64,000 nucleotides of DNA, from contig JADKBO010000022.1 in assembly GCA_016715105.1 (NCBI GenBank), positions 73,313 to 137,312 of the forward strand, in the 5' to 3' direction. The notes beneath the pieces are model-generated. The model did not search any database. It was not told the origin of the DNA and saw only the letters and a program-made list of their open reading frames with translations. Positions within the stretch are counted from its first letter, which is position 1. Each line of letters begins with the position of its first letter. Of this stretch, positions 18,943 through 29,852 are shown piece by piece. A program made the translations under genes and the position numbers. This DNA comes from Saprospiraceae bacterium. GTDB lineage: Bacteria; Bacteroidota; Bacteroidia; Chitinophagales; Saprospiraceae.

Positions 18943-21900
18943 TATAAGATAAATAGAAGATGGACAATTTTGATTGGTGCAGGAGAATTCAGATACATCG
19001 ATCAGTTGATCAAAATTGAAGATGATAAAGCTCCAGTTATAACTGTAGACCAAGGAAAGTCAACTGTTGTTGATATTTTGGGAACGGATTGCGTTGGACA
19101 ATATGAAGTTCCAGTGCCGACTATTACTGACAATTGCGCGGATCTTCACGGAAAATACTTAGTTTGGGCTTCAGGTGGTAACCTGACCTTGAATGACGGT
19201 AAATACATATTAGGTGACTTGATTGAAGGCGTTTACACCATCTATTATCAAGCTGAGGATTGCTGTGGAAATGTAGGAATTGACTCAATCAAAATTACAG
19301 TGATTGATGACAATCCTCCTGTGGCGATAACCAAACAATTCATTGTTGTAAGTCTTACAAATAACCCAGATAGCATCCAAGATGGAGTGGCGAAATTGTA
19401 TACTACTGCATTTGACAATGGCTCTTACGACAACTGTAATGAAATATATTTGGAAGTAAGAAGGGAGGATAACGCACCTATATGCAGAAACGAAGGTGAC
19501 CTTTGGGATCACGATCGCAATGGTGCAACTCCAATGGTTCCTTGGAATAATAATACGACTTACAATGGTAGAATAAATGGCTTGGATCAAAATGTCAGTT
19601 TACATGAGCATGATAGAGTTTTGGATACTGACAAAGGCCAATACGTTAAATTCTGTTGTGAAGATATAGGCAAAGAAATCAAAGTTTGGCTCAGGGTTTG
19701 GGATGACGCCAATATGTCAGGAATTTTGGAGACACAATCAACGGATTAGGTGATAAATACAATGAAAACTGGTCTATTGTTAAAGTCGAAGATAAAACTC
19801 CACCGGTACTAGTGCCACCAACTGATATGACCGTAAGTTGTAAATATCCATGGTTAGAAGAAGATCTGGGTGCTTACTTTGGTAGAGTTTACACTGACAA
19901 AACTACCAAAGATCCAATTTACGGTTTTGGAACCAATTTGTTCTGATCAGGATGGTTTGATAAACCGATCCATTCAAAAGATATGAAACGTTTATTGGTT
20001 GGAGCGGTACAAACCGATGCCTGTGATATGACATTGGATGAAAAATATACAATCGACAGAAAATGAGAGGGTATTGATTACAAGATATTTCACAGCAACT
20101 GACGCTCAAGGACTTGTTACCAAAGCAACACAGACAATTACCATTATTCCTTGTGTAAGATTCTTTGTTACTGATAAAGATAGTACCAATGCGAATAAAA
20201 ATGATGGTGTCATCTGGCCAGGTGACAAGGTGATTAAATCTTGTGAAGCCAATACCGATACATCTGTAACTGGTGTGCCAATCATCAATCCAGAATTTTG
20301 TGAACCAGTTGGAATCTTCCACTCAGATTGGATATGGGGCTCTAAAAAAGATGGCTGCTACAAAATTCAAAGAGTTTGGCGATTGATGACACTTTGTGGT
20401 GAAAACACCATTTGGGAGTACAATCAATGGATAGAAGTGAAAAATGGTGATCAACCAACCATCTTGAATTGTCAGGATGTTGAAGTTTGTGCGGACGATA
20501 ATTTATGCACTGGATCATTCCAATACACAATAAATGCTATTGATGACTGTACAGATTCACTTAGAATCAATTATTCATACAAGTTTGATATGTTCAATGA
20601 TGGCAGCATTCAAGAAGAAAGAGAAAGCAGAACTTTCAACAAATCTTCTTTGCCAATCGGTAAACATAAGATCACTTGGGTAGTGAAAGATTTGTGGGAA
20701 ATGTCACTGAGTGTTTCCAAATCATCACTGTAAAGGATTGTAAAAACCAGTTCCTTACTGTTATGAGGAATTATCAACTTCCATCAACAAGGATGGATAT
20801 GACACTTGGTTATGGTCTTCAGACTTTGACAAAGGAAGTTTGATAATTGCGGCCAACCAGTAGAACTTTCGTTCTCCAAAGACAATGTCAATGATGATTC
20901 ACTCAGAATCAACTGTGACATGATGATCACTTATCCTGAATCTGTCATAAGAATTGACTTATATGTGACAGACAAAGCGGGTAACGTAGATTTCGTCCAG
21001 TGAAACTATATTCTTGACAGCTCAAACAGATGTGCTGAAAATCAAGGTAAGGCAATTGTAAGCGGTGAAGTAACTACTAGCACTAACCTTCCTGTAAAAA
21101 AATATGACATTTCTATCAGTTCTGAGAAGATGAATAAATCATACAAAACTGAGGATATGAAATTTGCTTTGATGGCTTGCCAATGTATGATAACTACCAG
21201 GTAAGTCCACTCAAAACAGATAATGCAAGACAAGGTGTAAATACGCTTGACTTGTTACACATACAAAGACACATCTTGAAAATCAAGGAACTAGAAAATC
21301 CGTTTAAATTGATTGTTGCAGATGCGAACTTTGATCAGAAGATTACAGTAAGTGACTTAGTTGATATCAGAAAAGTTGTTTTAGAGGTAACTGCAAGTTC
21401 CCAGCCAACAATTCTTGAGGTTTGTAAGAAAAGGATTTACATTCTCTGATCCAACAAATCCTTGGCCATTTGAAGAAGTTGTTGCACTTGACAATCTTTC
21501 TAAAAATGAAAAAGTCAATTATGTTGGTATCAAAATTGGTGATGTCAATGATTCATACTCAGACTTTGGAAATGAAAGCTTAGCGGGCAGGAATCAAAGC
21601 ATAGAATGAGGCAGGTCATTGAAACGACTTCAGATAACAATCTATTTTGAAATTGTATTTGGATGAAGCTGTTGATGTATCTGGATACCAATTCTACTCA
21701 AAGTTGATCCAGCCCTGAACATTAAACATGTGCCTTCCATATTTGTGAAAACGAACATGTGAATATCAAGGATAGTGAGGTCTTGGTTTCGTGGACTACA
21801 GAGAAAACTAAAAGTTCGACTAGCTGATGCAATTTTGACACTTGAATTTGACCAAGCGACTTTATCTCAAGAAAAGCTATTACTGGTTTAAGCAATAAAT

Positions 21901-22228
21901 TAGAAGCTCAACTTTATGATGAATCACTTGATGTAAGGCACTGAAATTGAGCAATGTTAAGGAAGTTTTGAAATCTAGCGTAGATCAAGTTTCTCCAAAC
22001 CCATTCATTGATCAAACATCATTCAACATGTTTGTGCAAAATTCAGAAGTCAAATTGAAGATATTTGATGCCACAGGTCAGTTGATTTTGTCAAAAACTA
22101 GTAAATACGAAGCAGGTGAACATCAAGTAATTATCAATGGTAACTCACTTCCTGAAGGGGCTTATATTTATAGAGTTGAAATTGGTGATGAAGAAACATT
22201 CTCTCATCGCTTCACAAAGATTAGGTAA
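18937..22228 (+). pseudogene. Large T9SS type A cargo protein with HYR-like repeats and dockerin-like segment, frameshifted, no 5' end
   Basis: Over 1,000 codons readable across at least eight shifts. In order: CYKI-x-R-x-W and IEDDKAPVI (HYR-like unit typical of Saprospiraceae cargo), further units ending VKFCCEDIG and VEDKTPPVL, a second DGCYKIQRVWRL unit near 20350, a DNCGQPVELSFS unit near 20850, a one-domain linker (AENQGKAIVSGEVTT), a dockerin type I-like segment (LDLLHIQRHILKIKEL, then ADANFDQKITVSDLVDIRK, about 21245-21400), the GIKIGDVNDSY motif, a badly broken stretch 21600-21945, and a T9SS type A sorting domain (SPNPFIDQTSF, KIFDATGQ, LPEGAYIYRVE). The dockerin-like part resembles that of T9SS cargo in this group; a cellulosome is not implied. 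The 5' end is missing at the junction with the opposite gene. Confidence 0.72.
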
Positions 22229-22263
22229 ATGTTTTAGTTATAATATTCCAAAGTGGAATTTGA

Positions 22264-22300
22264 AAAAACGGGATCAGACCATTGAGCTTGATCCTGTTTT
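22264..22300 (+). terminator. Terminator after the type A cargo gene
   Basis: AAAAACGGGATCA and TTGATCCTGTTTT form a stem with an 11-nt loop, ending in TTTT, 36 nt after the stop codon of the cargo gene. Confidence 0.65.
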
Positions 22301-22511
22301 AATAAATCACCTATGAAAGTATAGCTTATTTGCCTGCTTTTTTATGAAATGTATTTTCAACACTTGATTTATAATAAATGGTATAAGTAGTTATGATTAA
22401 TGGTTAAACATATAATAGTATTTTATATGTATGAAATAAGTTCTCGAATGGCTCTAGTTTTTCTCGACAAGATAATTTTCATTACCTTGAGCCATAAAAC
22501 CAGTGCCTTAG

Positions 22512-24716
22512 ATGAGAGAAAAGATTTATTTCCTCCTGGAGAAATTTGTAGACATTGAAGATGACTATTCAAACTAAAAGAAGTAATCCATGATTACATC
22601 ACCCAGTGGTGAGTAGAAGTAAGTCTCATGGCCAGAAAAGAAGTCTTAAGTGGAAAGGCCAAATTTGGAATTACTGGTGATGGAAAGAATTGCCACAATT
22701 GGCCCTTGCAAAGGCTTTCCAAAAAGGTGATTGGAAAGCTGGCTATTATAGAGACCAGACTTTCATGTTATCCAAAGGTTTGATGACAGTTGAAGAATAT
22801 TTTTCTCAACTGTATGCCAATTGTGATAACGATCCATTTTCTGGTGGAAGACAAATGAATAACCATTTGCATCAGACACATATGATTCTTAAAGGGAATT
22901 GGTTGGACTTAAAAGATCTTTTAAATATTTCATCTGATATATCCTGCACTGGTGGTCAAGTTGCCAGAGCAATAGGTCATGCATTCGCATCCAAAGTTTT
23001 TAGATCTTTAGATGAACCGACACTCAATCATCTTTCGAATAATGGAAACGAAGTTTGTTTTTTAACTATCGGAGAGGATCCGCTATCTGAAGGTGCTTTT
23101 TGGGAAATGATGAATGCAGCTGGTGTTTTGAGACATTCCACTCAGTTACAGTCGTTTATGACGATGGTTATAGTATTTCTGTACCAGTAGAGTTGCAAAC
23201 CACAAAATCAAGCATCAGTAAAGCCATGGAAGGCTTATTGATCGATGAAAATGGGAAGGAATACACATTTATGTTGCAAGGCTTGGGATTATCAAGAACT
23301 GTGTATGGTGTTTCAAAAAGCAGCTGATATTGCCAGGAGGGATCACAAGGCCGTATTGATACATGTGCAAGAATGTACCCAACCGCAGGGACACAGTACT
23401 TCAGGTTCTCACGAAAGATATAAGACGGAATCTAGATTGGATTGGGAAAGCGAGTTTGATTGCATCTTAAAGATGGAGGAGTGGATCATGGCCAATGCCA
23501 TTCTTTCACAAGAAGAAATAGAAGAAATTGGAGCCAGTGCTAAACAAATTGTCAAAGATGGCATCAAACATGCATGGTCCATGTATGAAAATCCCATAAA
23601 GGAACAATGGGTAAAATTGGCAACCATTTTAGACAGTTTTCCAGATCAAGTCAAAGTTATAGATCAAATAAAAGAAGCAAGCTTAGAAATAAAAAAACTT
23701 CATAATCCATTCTACTCAGACCTTCATTCCATAGCCAGAAGGGTATTACATTTCTTGAGGACAAAAGGTTTACAAAATCAAGAATTAGCCGATTTTGTAA
23801 TGGAAAGATCTATAAAGGCTGATATGGCATATCACAGTAAATTACACAGTGAAACGCCCAAAGCTGCCCTTACGCAAATACCTGTCAATCCTATTTATGA
23901 CGAAAAACCAGCGCTCAAAACAGGTTATCAAATCATCAATGCATTTTTTGACCACGCCTTTGAAAAAAGAAAAGACTTAATAGCCTTTGGTGAAGATTTA
24001 AGGCAATCGGTGACGTAAATCAAGGATTTGCTGGATTGCAAGAAAAAATATGGCAATAAAAGAATCATGGATACGGGTATCAGGGAATGGACCATTATTG
24101 GCCAAGCCTTGGTGCATCTATGAGAGGTATAAAACCAATTGTAGAAATACAATATCTGGATTATTTAGGATATGCTTTTTCTCCTTTGTCAGACGATGTG
24201 GCAACGTTGAGATATCGTACAGATGGTCTACAGAGAGCCCCAATGATTGTAAGGACAAGAGGACACAGACTTGAAGGTTTGGCATGCTGGTTCCAATGGG
24301 CATGATTATCAATGGCATGAGAGGTATTTATCTATGTGTGCCGCACAATTTCGTTCAATGGCTGGAATGTATAACACACTCTTAGATTCTGATGATCCAG
24401 GAATTGTTGTTGAATGTCTCAATGCGTACAGACTCAAGGAAAGAGTACCAAGTAATTTAAGTGAAATAAAGCTTCCTTTGGGTGTTCCGAATGTACTATT
24501 GGAAGGTAAAGATGTGACGGTAGTGACATATGGAGCTAGACACAAAATGGTTATAATTACCTGGACAGTAAACCAATATGTTTGTCTGCCAAAGATCATA
24601 GAACGCCCTATGGAAGTGATGGTGATTATTATACCAAACCAAATCCTGATACCGTTTTTGAAGCGATTTACAAAATGATGCATGAATCAAATCCTTTTAT
24701 ACCTTTAATGAATTAA
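22512..24716 (+). pseudogene. Fused E1 alpha-beta 2-oxoacid dehydrogenase (thiamine-dependent), multiple frameshifts
   Basis: About 735 codons of a single-chain E1 (alpha then beta subunit) of a branched-chain/2-oxoacid dehydrogenase, decarboxylating 2-oxo acids and acylating the lipoyl domain of E2. The alpha part shows GKAKFGITGDGKE-like and GYYRDQTFMLSKG segments, the CTGGQVARAIGHA helix and a cofactor-site region (GEDPLSEGAFWEMMNAAG). The beta part shows FGEDLR, REWTIIGQALGASMRGIKPI, and ends with YTKPNPDTVFEAIYKMMHE. The sequence is broken near 22600, 22690, 23150, 23310, 24010, 24290 and 24560, each restored by a one-base shift. An ATG at 22512 is a plausible start but the first 150 nt are uncertain. 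Lpd (E3) lies 5 kb downstream. Errors in the sequence are likelier than true decay because both halves keep their conserved residues. Confidence 0.7.
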
Positions 24717-24814
24717 AGAATTAATATTAAATAAGTATTAAATTACATTTTTATATAATGTAATTTTCATTTTGACCTTCAAAAGTCTATTTTGAATTAA
24801 ATAACATTACCATT

Positions 24815-25549
24815 ATGTCAACAAAATCGTTGATCATTATTCCTACTTACAATGAATCTGAAAATGTGCTAGATATCATAGCTGCTGTATTGGAGTTGGA
24901 TAATAGATTTCACGTGTTGATAGTCGACGATAATTCACCAGATGGCACTGCTGCTCTTGTTTCACAAGTCCAGCAATCTGAGCCCAGGATACATCTACTC
25001 AAACGCGCAGGAAAGCTTGGTTTGGGCACTGCATATCTTGAAGGATTTTCATACGGCTTGAAAAATGGTTTTGAATACCTTTTTGAAATGGATGCTGATT
25101 TTAGTCACAATCCCAAAGACTTATTGAGGTTACATGAGGCCTGTGAAATCAATCACGCTGACTTGGCAATAGGCAGTAGATATGTGTCTGGAGGCGGACT
25201 GAAAGACTGGACCTTTGATAGAATATTGTTATCACGAATGGCTTCCTTGTACGTCAGAGCCATTACAGGTATGCCAATAATGGATTCTACAGCAGGATTT
25301 AAATGTTATTCCGCTACCTTGCTTTCAAAATTTGATTTCAATAAGATAACGTGTAAAGGCTATGCCTTTCAAATAGAAATGAAGTATGCAGCATTTCTTA
25401 ATGGTGCCAAAATAGTAGAAGTTCCCATCATATTCAAAGATAGGGAAAAAGGACAATCTAAGATGAATGGAAGCATCATCACAGAAGCCATCAAAGCGGT
25501 AATAGACATGAAGCGCAAGTCCATGCGAAGCTATTATAAATTCTCCTAA
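24815..25549 (+). CDS. Polyprenol monophosphomannose synthase (GT2)
   Basis: A 244-residue family 2 glycosyltransferase of the dolichol-phosphate mannose synthase type, which moves mannose from GDP-mannose to polyprenyl phosphate at the inner face of the cytoplasmic membrane. Motifs: IIPTYNESENV at the N-terminus, VDDNSPDGT (nucleotide-binding Asp), EMDADFSHNP (metal-binding DxD), and GSRYVSGGGLKDW. No C-terminal membrane domain is present, as in the shorter bacterial forms. It stands alone between the E1 gene and gyrA. Other DPM-like enzymes using glucose cannot be excluded. Confidence 0.88.
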   Translation: MSTKSLIIIPTYNESENVLDIIAAVLELDNRFHVLIVDDNSPDGTAALVSQVQQSEPRIHLLKRAGKLGLGTAYLEGFSYGLKNGFEYLFEMDADFSHNPKDLLRLHEACEINHADLAIGSRYVSGGGLKDWTFDRILLSRMASLYVRAITGMPIMDSTAGFKCYSATLLSKFDFNKITCKGYAFQIEMKYAAFLNGAKIVEVPIIFKDREKGQSKMNGSIITEAIKAVIDMKRKSMRSYYKFS

Positions 25550-25622
25550 AGTGGAATATGTAAATATCTGACATACAGACAATTACAACCCATTCTTTTC
25601 ATTCATTTTCTATACTTTTTAA

Positions 25623-25653
25623 TTGATTTTATGGGTATAATTGCTTATATTTG
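25623..25653 (+). promoter_or_regulatory. Promoter of gyrA
   Basis: TTG (25623-25625), 20 nt, TATATTTG (25646-25653); the element ends 37 nt before the gyrA ATG. Both boxes and the spacing match the Bacteroidota consensus. Confidence 0.6.
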
Positions 25654-25690
25654 CAACTTTGTTCTTAAACAATATATTAAAAATATATAA

Positions 25691-28237
25691 ATGTCAGATA
25701 ATCAAAGGATTGTGCCGATAAACATCGAGGATGAGATGAAGTCGGCTTATATCGATTATTCAATGTCCGTCATTGTATCCAGGGCATTGCCAGATGTAAG
25801 AGATGGTTTAAAACCAGTACACAGAAGAGTGTTATATGGAATGCATGAATTGGGTGTGACCTATAATAAAGCTCATAAAAAGTCTGCAAGAATTGTTGGG
25901 GAAGTATTAGGTAAATATCACCCACATGGTGATTCATCTGTATACGACGCAATGGTGAGGATGGCACAAACGTGGTCACTCAGATATAAATTGGTTGATG
26001 GTCAAGGTAACTTCGGAAGTATGGATGGAGATAGTCCAGCTGCGATGAGGTATACTGAGGTCAGGATGGACAAGATTACGGATGAAGTATTAGCAGATCT
26101 TGAAAAAGAAACTGTAGACTTTTCTCTCAATTTTGATGATACTTTGACTGAACCAACGGTCATGCCATCAAGGATTCCAAATTTATTGGTAAATGGCGCC
26201 TCTGGTATTGCAGTGGGTATGGCCACCAATATGCTTCCACATAATCTCACAGAAGTCATTGATGGTATCAAAGCAACCATTGATGATCCTGAAATCACCA
26301 TTGAACAATTAATGCAATACGTAAAAGCCCCAGACTTTCCTACAGGAGGAACTATTCTTGGGTATGCTGGCGTAAAAGAGGCTTTTGAAACGGGTAGAGG
26401 CAGGGTTGTTGTAAGAGGTAAAGCAATTATTGAAACAGCCAACAACGGCCGTGAAACCATCATCATCAATGAAATTCCTTACCAGGTCAATAAGGCAAGT
26501 CTCGTAGAGAAAATTGCTGAATTGATGTCTGAAGGTAAAATAGAAGGTATATCCGACATCAGGGACGAATCAGACAGAACTGGTCTCCGGGTAGTGGTTG
26601 AAATCCGCAAAGATGCCATGGGTAGTGTAGTATTAAGCAAATTATATAAATACACTCCTCTACAATCTTCCTATGGAGTAAACAACATCGCATTGGTAAA
26701 TGGTAGACCTAGATTGCTCAATTTGAAGCAATTAATGGTAGAATTTATCAAATTTAGAATCGAGGTTGTTGTAAGACGCACTCGATTTGACCTTAGAAAG
26801 GCACAGGAAAGAGCGCATATTTTAGAAGGATTATTGATTGCATTGGCAAATATCGATGAGGTAATTGCCATCATCAGAAATTCTGCAACCGTGGATGAAG
26901 CCAGAGAAAAATTGGTAGCTACGTTTGAATTGTCAGAAATCCAGGCAAAGGCCATCTTGGAAATGAGATTGTCAAGATTGGTAAGTTTGGAAGTTGACAA
27001 AATCAAAGCAGAATACGATGAACTCCAAAAAACTATTCAGTATTTACAATCAATTTTGGATAGTGAAGAACTACAGAAAGAAATCGTCAAAACTGAGTTA
27101 GACGAAGTAAAAGAGAAATTTGGGGATGCAAGGATGACTGACATTCACTATGCGGATGATGAAATTTCGATTGAGGACCTTATTCCAAACGAACAAGTTG
27201 CCATTACCATCTCACACCAAGGTTATATCAAGAGAACAAAACTTACTGAGTATAAGCAACAATCCAGAGGTGGAAGAGGGTCTCGAGGTAGTAAAACAAA
27301 AGATGAAGATTATATAGAACATTTATTTGTTGCAACCAACCATAATTACATTTTACTCTTTACCGAATTGGGACGATGCTTCTGGTTGAGGGCCTTTGAA
27401 ATTCCTGAAGCACAGAAAACTTCAATGGGTAAAGCCATTCAAAACTTGGTTCATATTCCTAAGGAAGATAAAGTAAGAGCTTATATTATGATAGAAGACC
27501 TTACGGATGAGGCCTATATCAATAGCCACTATTTGGTATTCTGTACTAAAAAAGGTGTCATTAAGAAAACCATTGTTGAGGCATTCTCAAGACCACGTAT
27601 CAATGGTATCAATGCAATCACGATCCATGAAGGTGACCAATTGTTGGAAGTAAAACTTACAAATGGTCAAAGTGAAGTGTTACTTGCGAATAAGAACGGT
27701 AGAGCTATCAGATTTAATGAAACCAAAGTAAGAGCGATGGGTAGATCTGCTGCTGGTGTTTCGGGTATGAAATTAGATGACGAAAATGATGAAATCATCG
27801 GTTTAGTCACGGTTGATCCTACCGATCCAACAACAACTATTTTGGTAATATCTGCAAAAGGTAATGGCAAGCGAAGCAGTTTGGAAGACTATCGTGTAAC
27901 TAATAGGAGCGGCAAAGGGGTCAAAACACTTCAGATTTCAGATAAAACAGGAAATACCGTAGCGATGAAGTCTGTAAATGATGATGACGATCTATTGATT
28001 ACTACTTCAGATGGTATCATCATTAGGATGAATGTCAGCGATATCAGAGTCAGTGGAAGAGCAACACAAGGTGTGAAAGTCATTCGATTGGATGGGAATG
28101 ACTCAATTGCTGATGTTGAAGTGATGAAACGTGCAGAGGAAGAAGAACTGATAGAAGATGCAGAAATCATTGTTGAGGAGCAAATTGTCAAAGACAATGA
28201 TCTAATTGTACCAGATTCGACCGGCGAAGAAGAATAA
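25691..28237 (+). CDS. gyrA: DNA gyrase subunit A
   Basis: GyrA breaks and rejoins DNA in the gyrase A2B2 tetramer. The 848-residue protein has the catalytic tyrosine Y121 in AAMRYTEVRM, the quinolone-determining segment HPHGDSSVYDAMVRMAQ with Ser82 and Asp86 (the residues found in susceptible enzymes, equivalent to E. coli Ser83/Asp87), and a C-terminal beta-pinwheel carrying a GyrA-box-like QQSRGGRGSRG where the first Arg of the canonical QRRGGRG is Ser. The C-terminal tail is acidic (EEEELIEDAEIIVEEQ). Length is normal. The box identifies GyrA rather than ParC. Confidence 0.95.
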   Translation: MSDNQRIVPINIEDEMKSAYIDYSMSVIVSRALPDVRDGLKPVHRRVLYGMHELGVTYNKAHKKSARIVGEVLGKYHPHGDSSVYDAMVRMAQTWSLRYKLVDGQGNFGSMDGDSPAAMRYTEVRMDKITDEVLADLEKETVDFSLNFDDTLTEPTVMPSRIPNLLVNGASGIAVGMATNMLPHNLTEVIDGIKATIDDPEITIEQLMQYVKAPDFPTGGTILGYAGVKEAFETGRGRVVVRGKAIIETANNGRETIIINEIPYQVNKASLVEKIAELMSEGKIEGISDIRDESDRTGLRVVVEIRKDAMGSVVLSKLYKYTPLQSSYGVNNIALVNGRPRLLNLKQLMVEFIKFRIEVVVRRTRFDLRKAQERAHILEGLLIALANIDEVIAIIRNSATVDEAREKLVATFELSEIQAKAILEMRLSRLVSLEVDKIKAEYDELQKTIQYLQSILDSEELQKEIVKTELDEVKEKFGDARMTDIHYADDEISIEDLIPNEQVAITISHQGYIKRTKLTEYKQQSRGGRGSRGSKTKDEDYIEHLFVATNHNYILLFTELGRCFWLRAFEIPEAQKTSMGKAIQNLVHIPKEDKVRAYIMIEDLTDEAYINSHYLVFCTKKGVIKKTIVEAFSRPRINGINAITIHEGDQLLEVKLTNGQSEVLLANKNGRAIRFNETKVRAMGRSAAGVSGMKLDDENDEIIGLVTVDPTDPTTTILVISAKGNGKRSSLEDYRVTNRSGKGVKTLQISDKTGNTVAMKSVNDDDDLLITTSDGIIIRMNVSDIRVSGRATQGVKVIRLDGNDSIADVEVMKRAEEEELIEDAEIIVEEQIVKDNDLIVPDSTGEEE

Positions 28238-28362
28238 TTTAAGATTGTATTAGTTAATTTTAACAAGAAATAAACATTTTTTAAACATAGTCTTCGTCAA
28301 AAGGATATTAAATCTTTATTTTGAAACTTAATTATTAAAAGAGAGAAAAAATTTCTATTCAA

Positions 28363-29652
28363 ATGAAAAAACTCACATTTCTATTTTTGTCATTTGTTAT
28401 GGCATTTTCCTTAAATGCTCAAGATGGTAAAAAGAAACTCAAAGAAGCCACAAAAGAATTGGCAACATACAAGCAGAATGTAGCTGCTAACAGTGCAAAC
28501 CTAGACAATGCAATCAAATTGCTAAATGAAGCTTTTGCAGATCCTATGGTTTCTGCGGATCCTGACGCCCTGAATACCAAAGGAGAATTGTACAATTCTG
28601 TCATTGATGCCAATTTTGTAGAAGGACTAAAAAATCCAAATCACAAAAATGCAATGCCACAAGCGGCTATTTTGGCAACGGATGCATATGAAATGGCTCT
28701 AGCTAAAGCTGTCAAAAAAGGTCAAACCAAAGATGCATTGAAAGGATTGGTCATCGCGGAAACAAACCTTTACAACACAGGTGCAACGGAGTATGATGCA
28801 AAAGAATATGCAAGTGCTTTCCGTAATTTTGAAAAAGCAATCAAGATTTCAGATGTTTTGAAAGCAGCTGGAGAAAAATCAAGATTGGATGACAAAATGT
28901 TGAAAGATGAACTTTATTATTTCACAGTAATTGCAGGAAGTCTTGGTGAAATGACCAAAGAAATTAAGCCATATGCCATGTATCTTTATGATAATAATAC
29001 TGATAAGCCATATATCTACCAACTTTTGCATGAAATGAACACTGAAGGTGGTGATGATGCAGCTGCAGAAAAATTCTTGCTTGAAGGTAGAAAGAAATTT
29101 GCTGGGGATTCAGGTTTGTTGTTTGCAGAAATCAACTATGCTTTGAAGAAAGGAAGACTTACAGAATTAATAGACAAATTGAAATTAGCTTCTGAATTAG
29201 AACCAGATAACTTAGGTATTGTCAATACATTGGGAAGTGTAAATGAGCAATTGGCTAAAAAAAGCCTTGAGGCAGGTGATACGGTAAAGGCTGGAGAATA
29301 CAATGCAGAAGCATTGAAGTATTACGAAATGGTAATGGCAAAAGACCCAACTAATTTCGACGCTCCTTACAACATTGGTGCTTTCTATTATAACTCTGCT
29401 GCTAAAATGGCAGATAGAGTAAACGGTTTTGCACAGGATTATTCAGCTGCCGGAACTAAAAAGTACAACGCCGCTAAAGCTGAAATGGCTGCTATGTTTG
29501 AAAAAGCTTTACCTTATTTCTTGAAAAGTGAAGCAATTAATCCTAAGGATCCAAACACATTGATAGCCTTAAAGGAAATTTATGTAAGAATTGGACAAAT
29601 GGATAAATCCAAGGAATACCAAACAAGATATGAAGCATTAGGCAAAAACTAA
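28363..29652 (+). CDS. Exported TPR-repeat protein
   Basis: A 429-residue protein with a signal peptide (FLFLSFVMAFSLNAQ). The rest is alpha-helical with TPR-like repeats, seen in EYDAKEYASAFRNFEKAIKISDVL, DNLGIVNTLGSVNEQLAKKSLEAG, and NPKDPNTLIALKEIYVRIGQMDKSKEY. Such proteins usually mediate protein contacts in the Bacteroidota periplasm; the partner is unknown. It stands alone between gyrA and lpd with its own terminator. A near-match to the -7 motif (TATTTTG) lies upstream at about 28317. Confidence 0.8.
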   Translation: MKKLTFLFLSFVMAFSLNAQDGKKKLKEATKELATYKQNVAANSANLDNAIKLLNEAFADPMVSADPDALNTKGELYNSVIDANFVEGLKNPNHKNAMPQAAILATDAYEMALAKAVKKGQTKDALKGLVIAETNLYNTGATEYDAKEYASAFRNFEKAIKISDVLKAAGEKSRLDDKMLKDELYYFTVIAGSLGEMTKEIKPYAMYLYDNNTDKPYIYQLLHEMNTEGGDDAAAEKFLLEGRKKFAGDSGLLFAEINYALKKGRLTELIDKLKLASELEPDNLGIVNTLGSVNEQLAKKSLEAGDTVKAGEYNAEALKYYEMVMAKDPTNFDAPYNIGAFYYNSAAKMADRVNGFAQDYSAAGTKKYNAAKAEMAAMFEKALPYFLKSEAINPKDPNTLIALKEIYVRIGQMDKSKEYQTRYEALGKN

Positions 29653-29673
29653 AAATTGCCTTTTATAGATCAA

Positions 29674-29715
29674 ACAAAAGCTCATGCTCAATAAGAGGAT
29701 GGGCTTTTGTTGTTT
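29674..29715 (+). terminator. Terminator after the TPR gene
   Basis: ACAAAAGCTCAT pairs with ATGGGCTTTTGT (12 bp, one G-T) around a 13-nt loop and is followed by TGTTT, 22 nt after the stop. Confidence 0.7.
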
Positions 29716-29807
29716 ATGGAAGAACCAAATACAAAGTTATTGGTGAAATTTGCAACAAGTAGAAGGACTATTTTATTTACTTTTCGTAGATATAGTTATC
29801 AAAAACG

Positions 29808-29815
29808 TACTTTTG
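29808..29815 (+). promoter_or_regulatory. Putative -7 element upstream of lpd
   Basis: TACTTTTG matches TAnnTTTG 37 nt before the lpd ATG. No TTG lies at 19-20 nt upstream, so the -33 part is not confirmed. Confidence 0.4.
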
Positions 29816-29852
29816 TAGGGAATTTTAAATATCTAAACAAAATCTTGATTAT

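Noticed and set aside
21245..21400. Cellulosome assembly through a dockerin.
   Set aside because: The dockerin-like segment occurs in T9SS cargo of this group and no cohesin scaffold or clostridial-type gene set is present.
12263..24716. Interpretation of the many breaks as natural pseudogene decay.
   Set aside because: Conserved residues remain in every fragment and the breaks are almost all one-base; consensus error fits better, though it is not proven.
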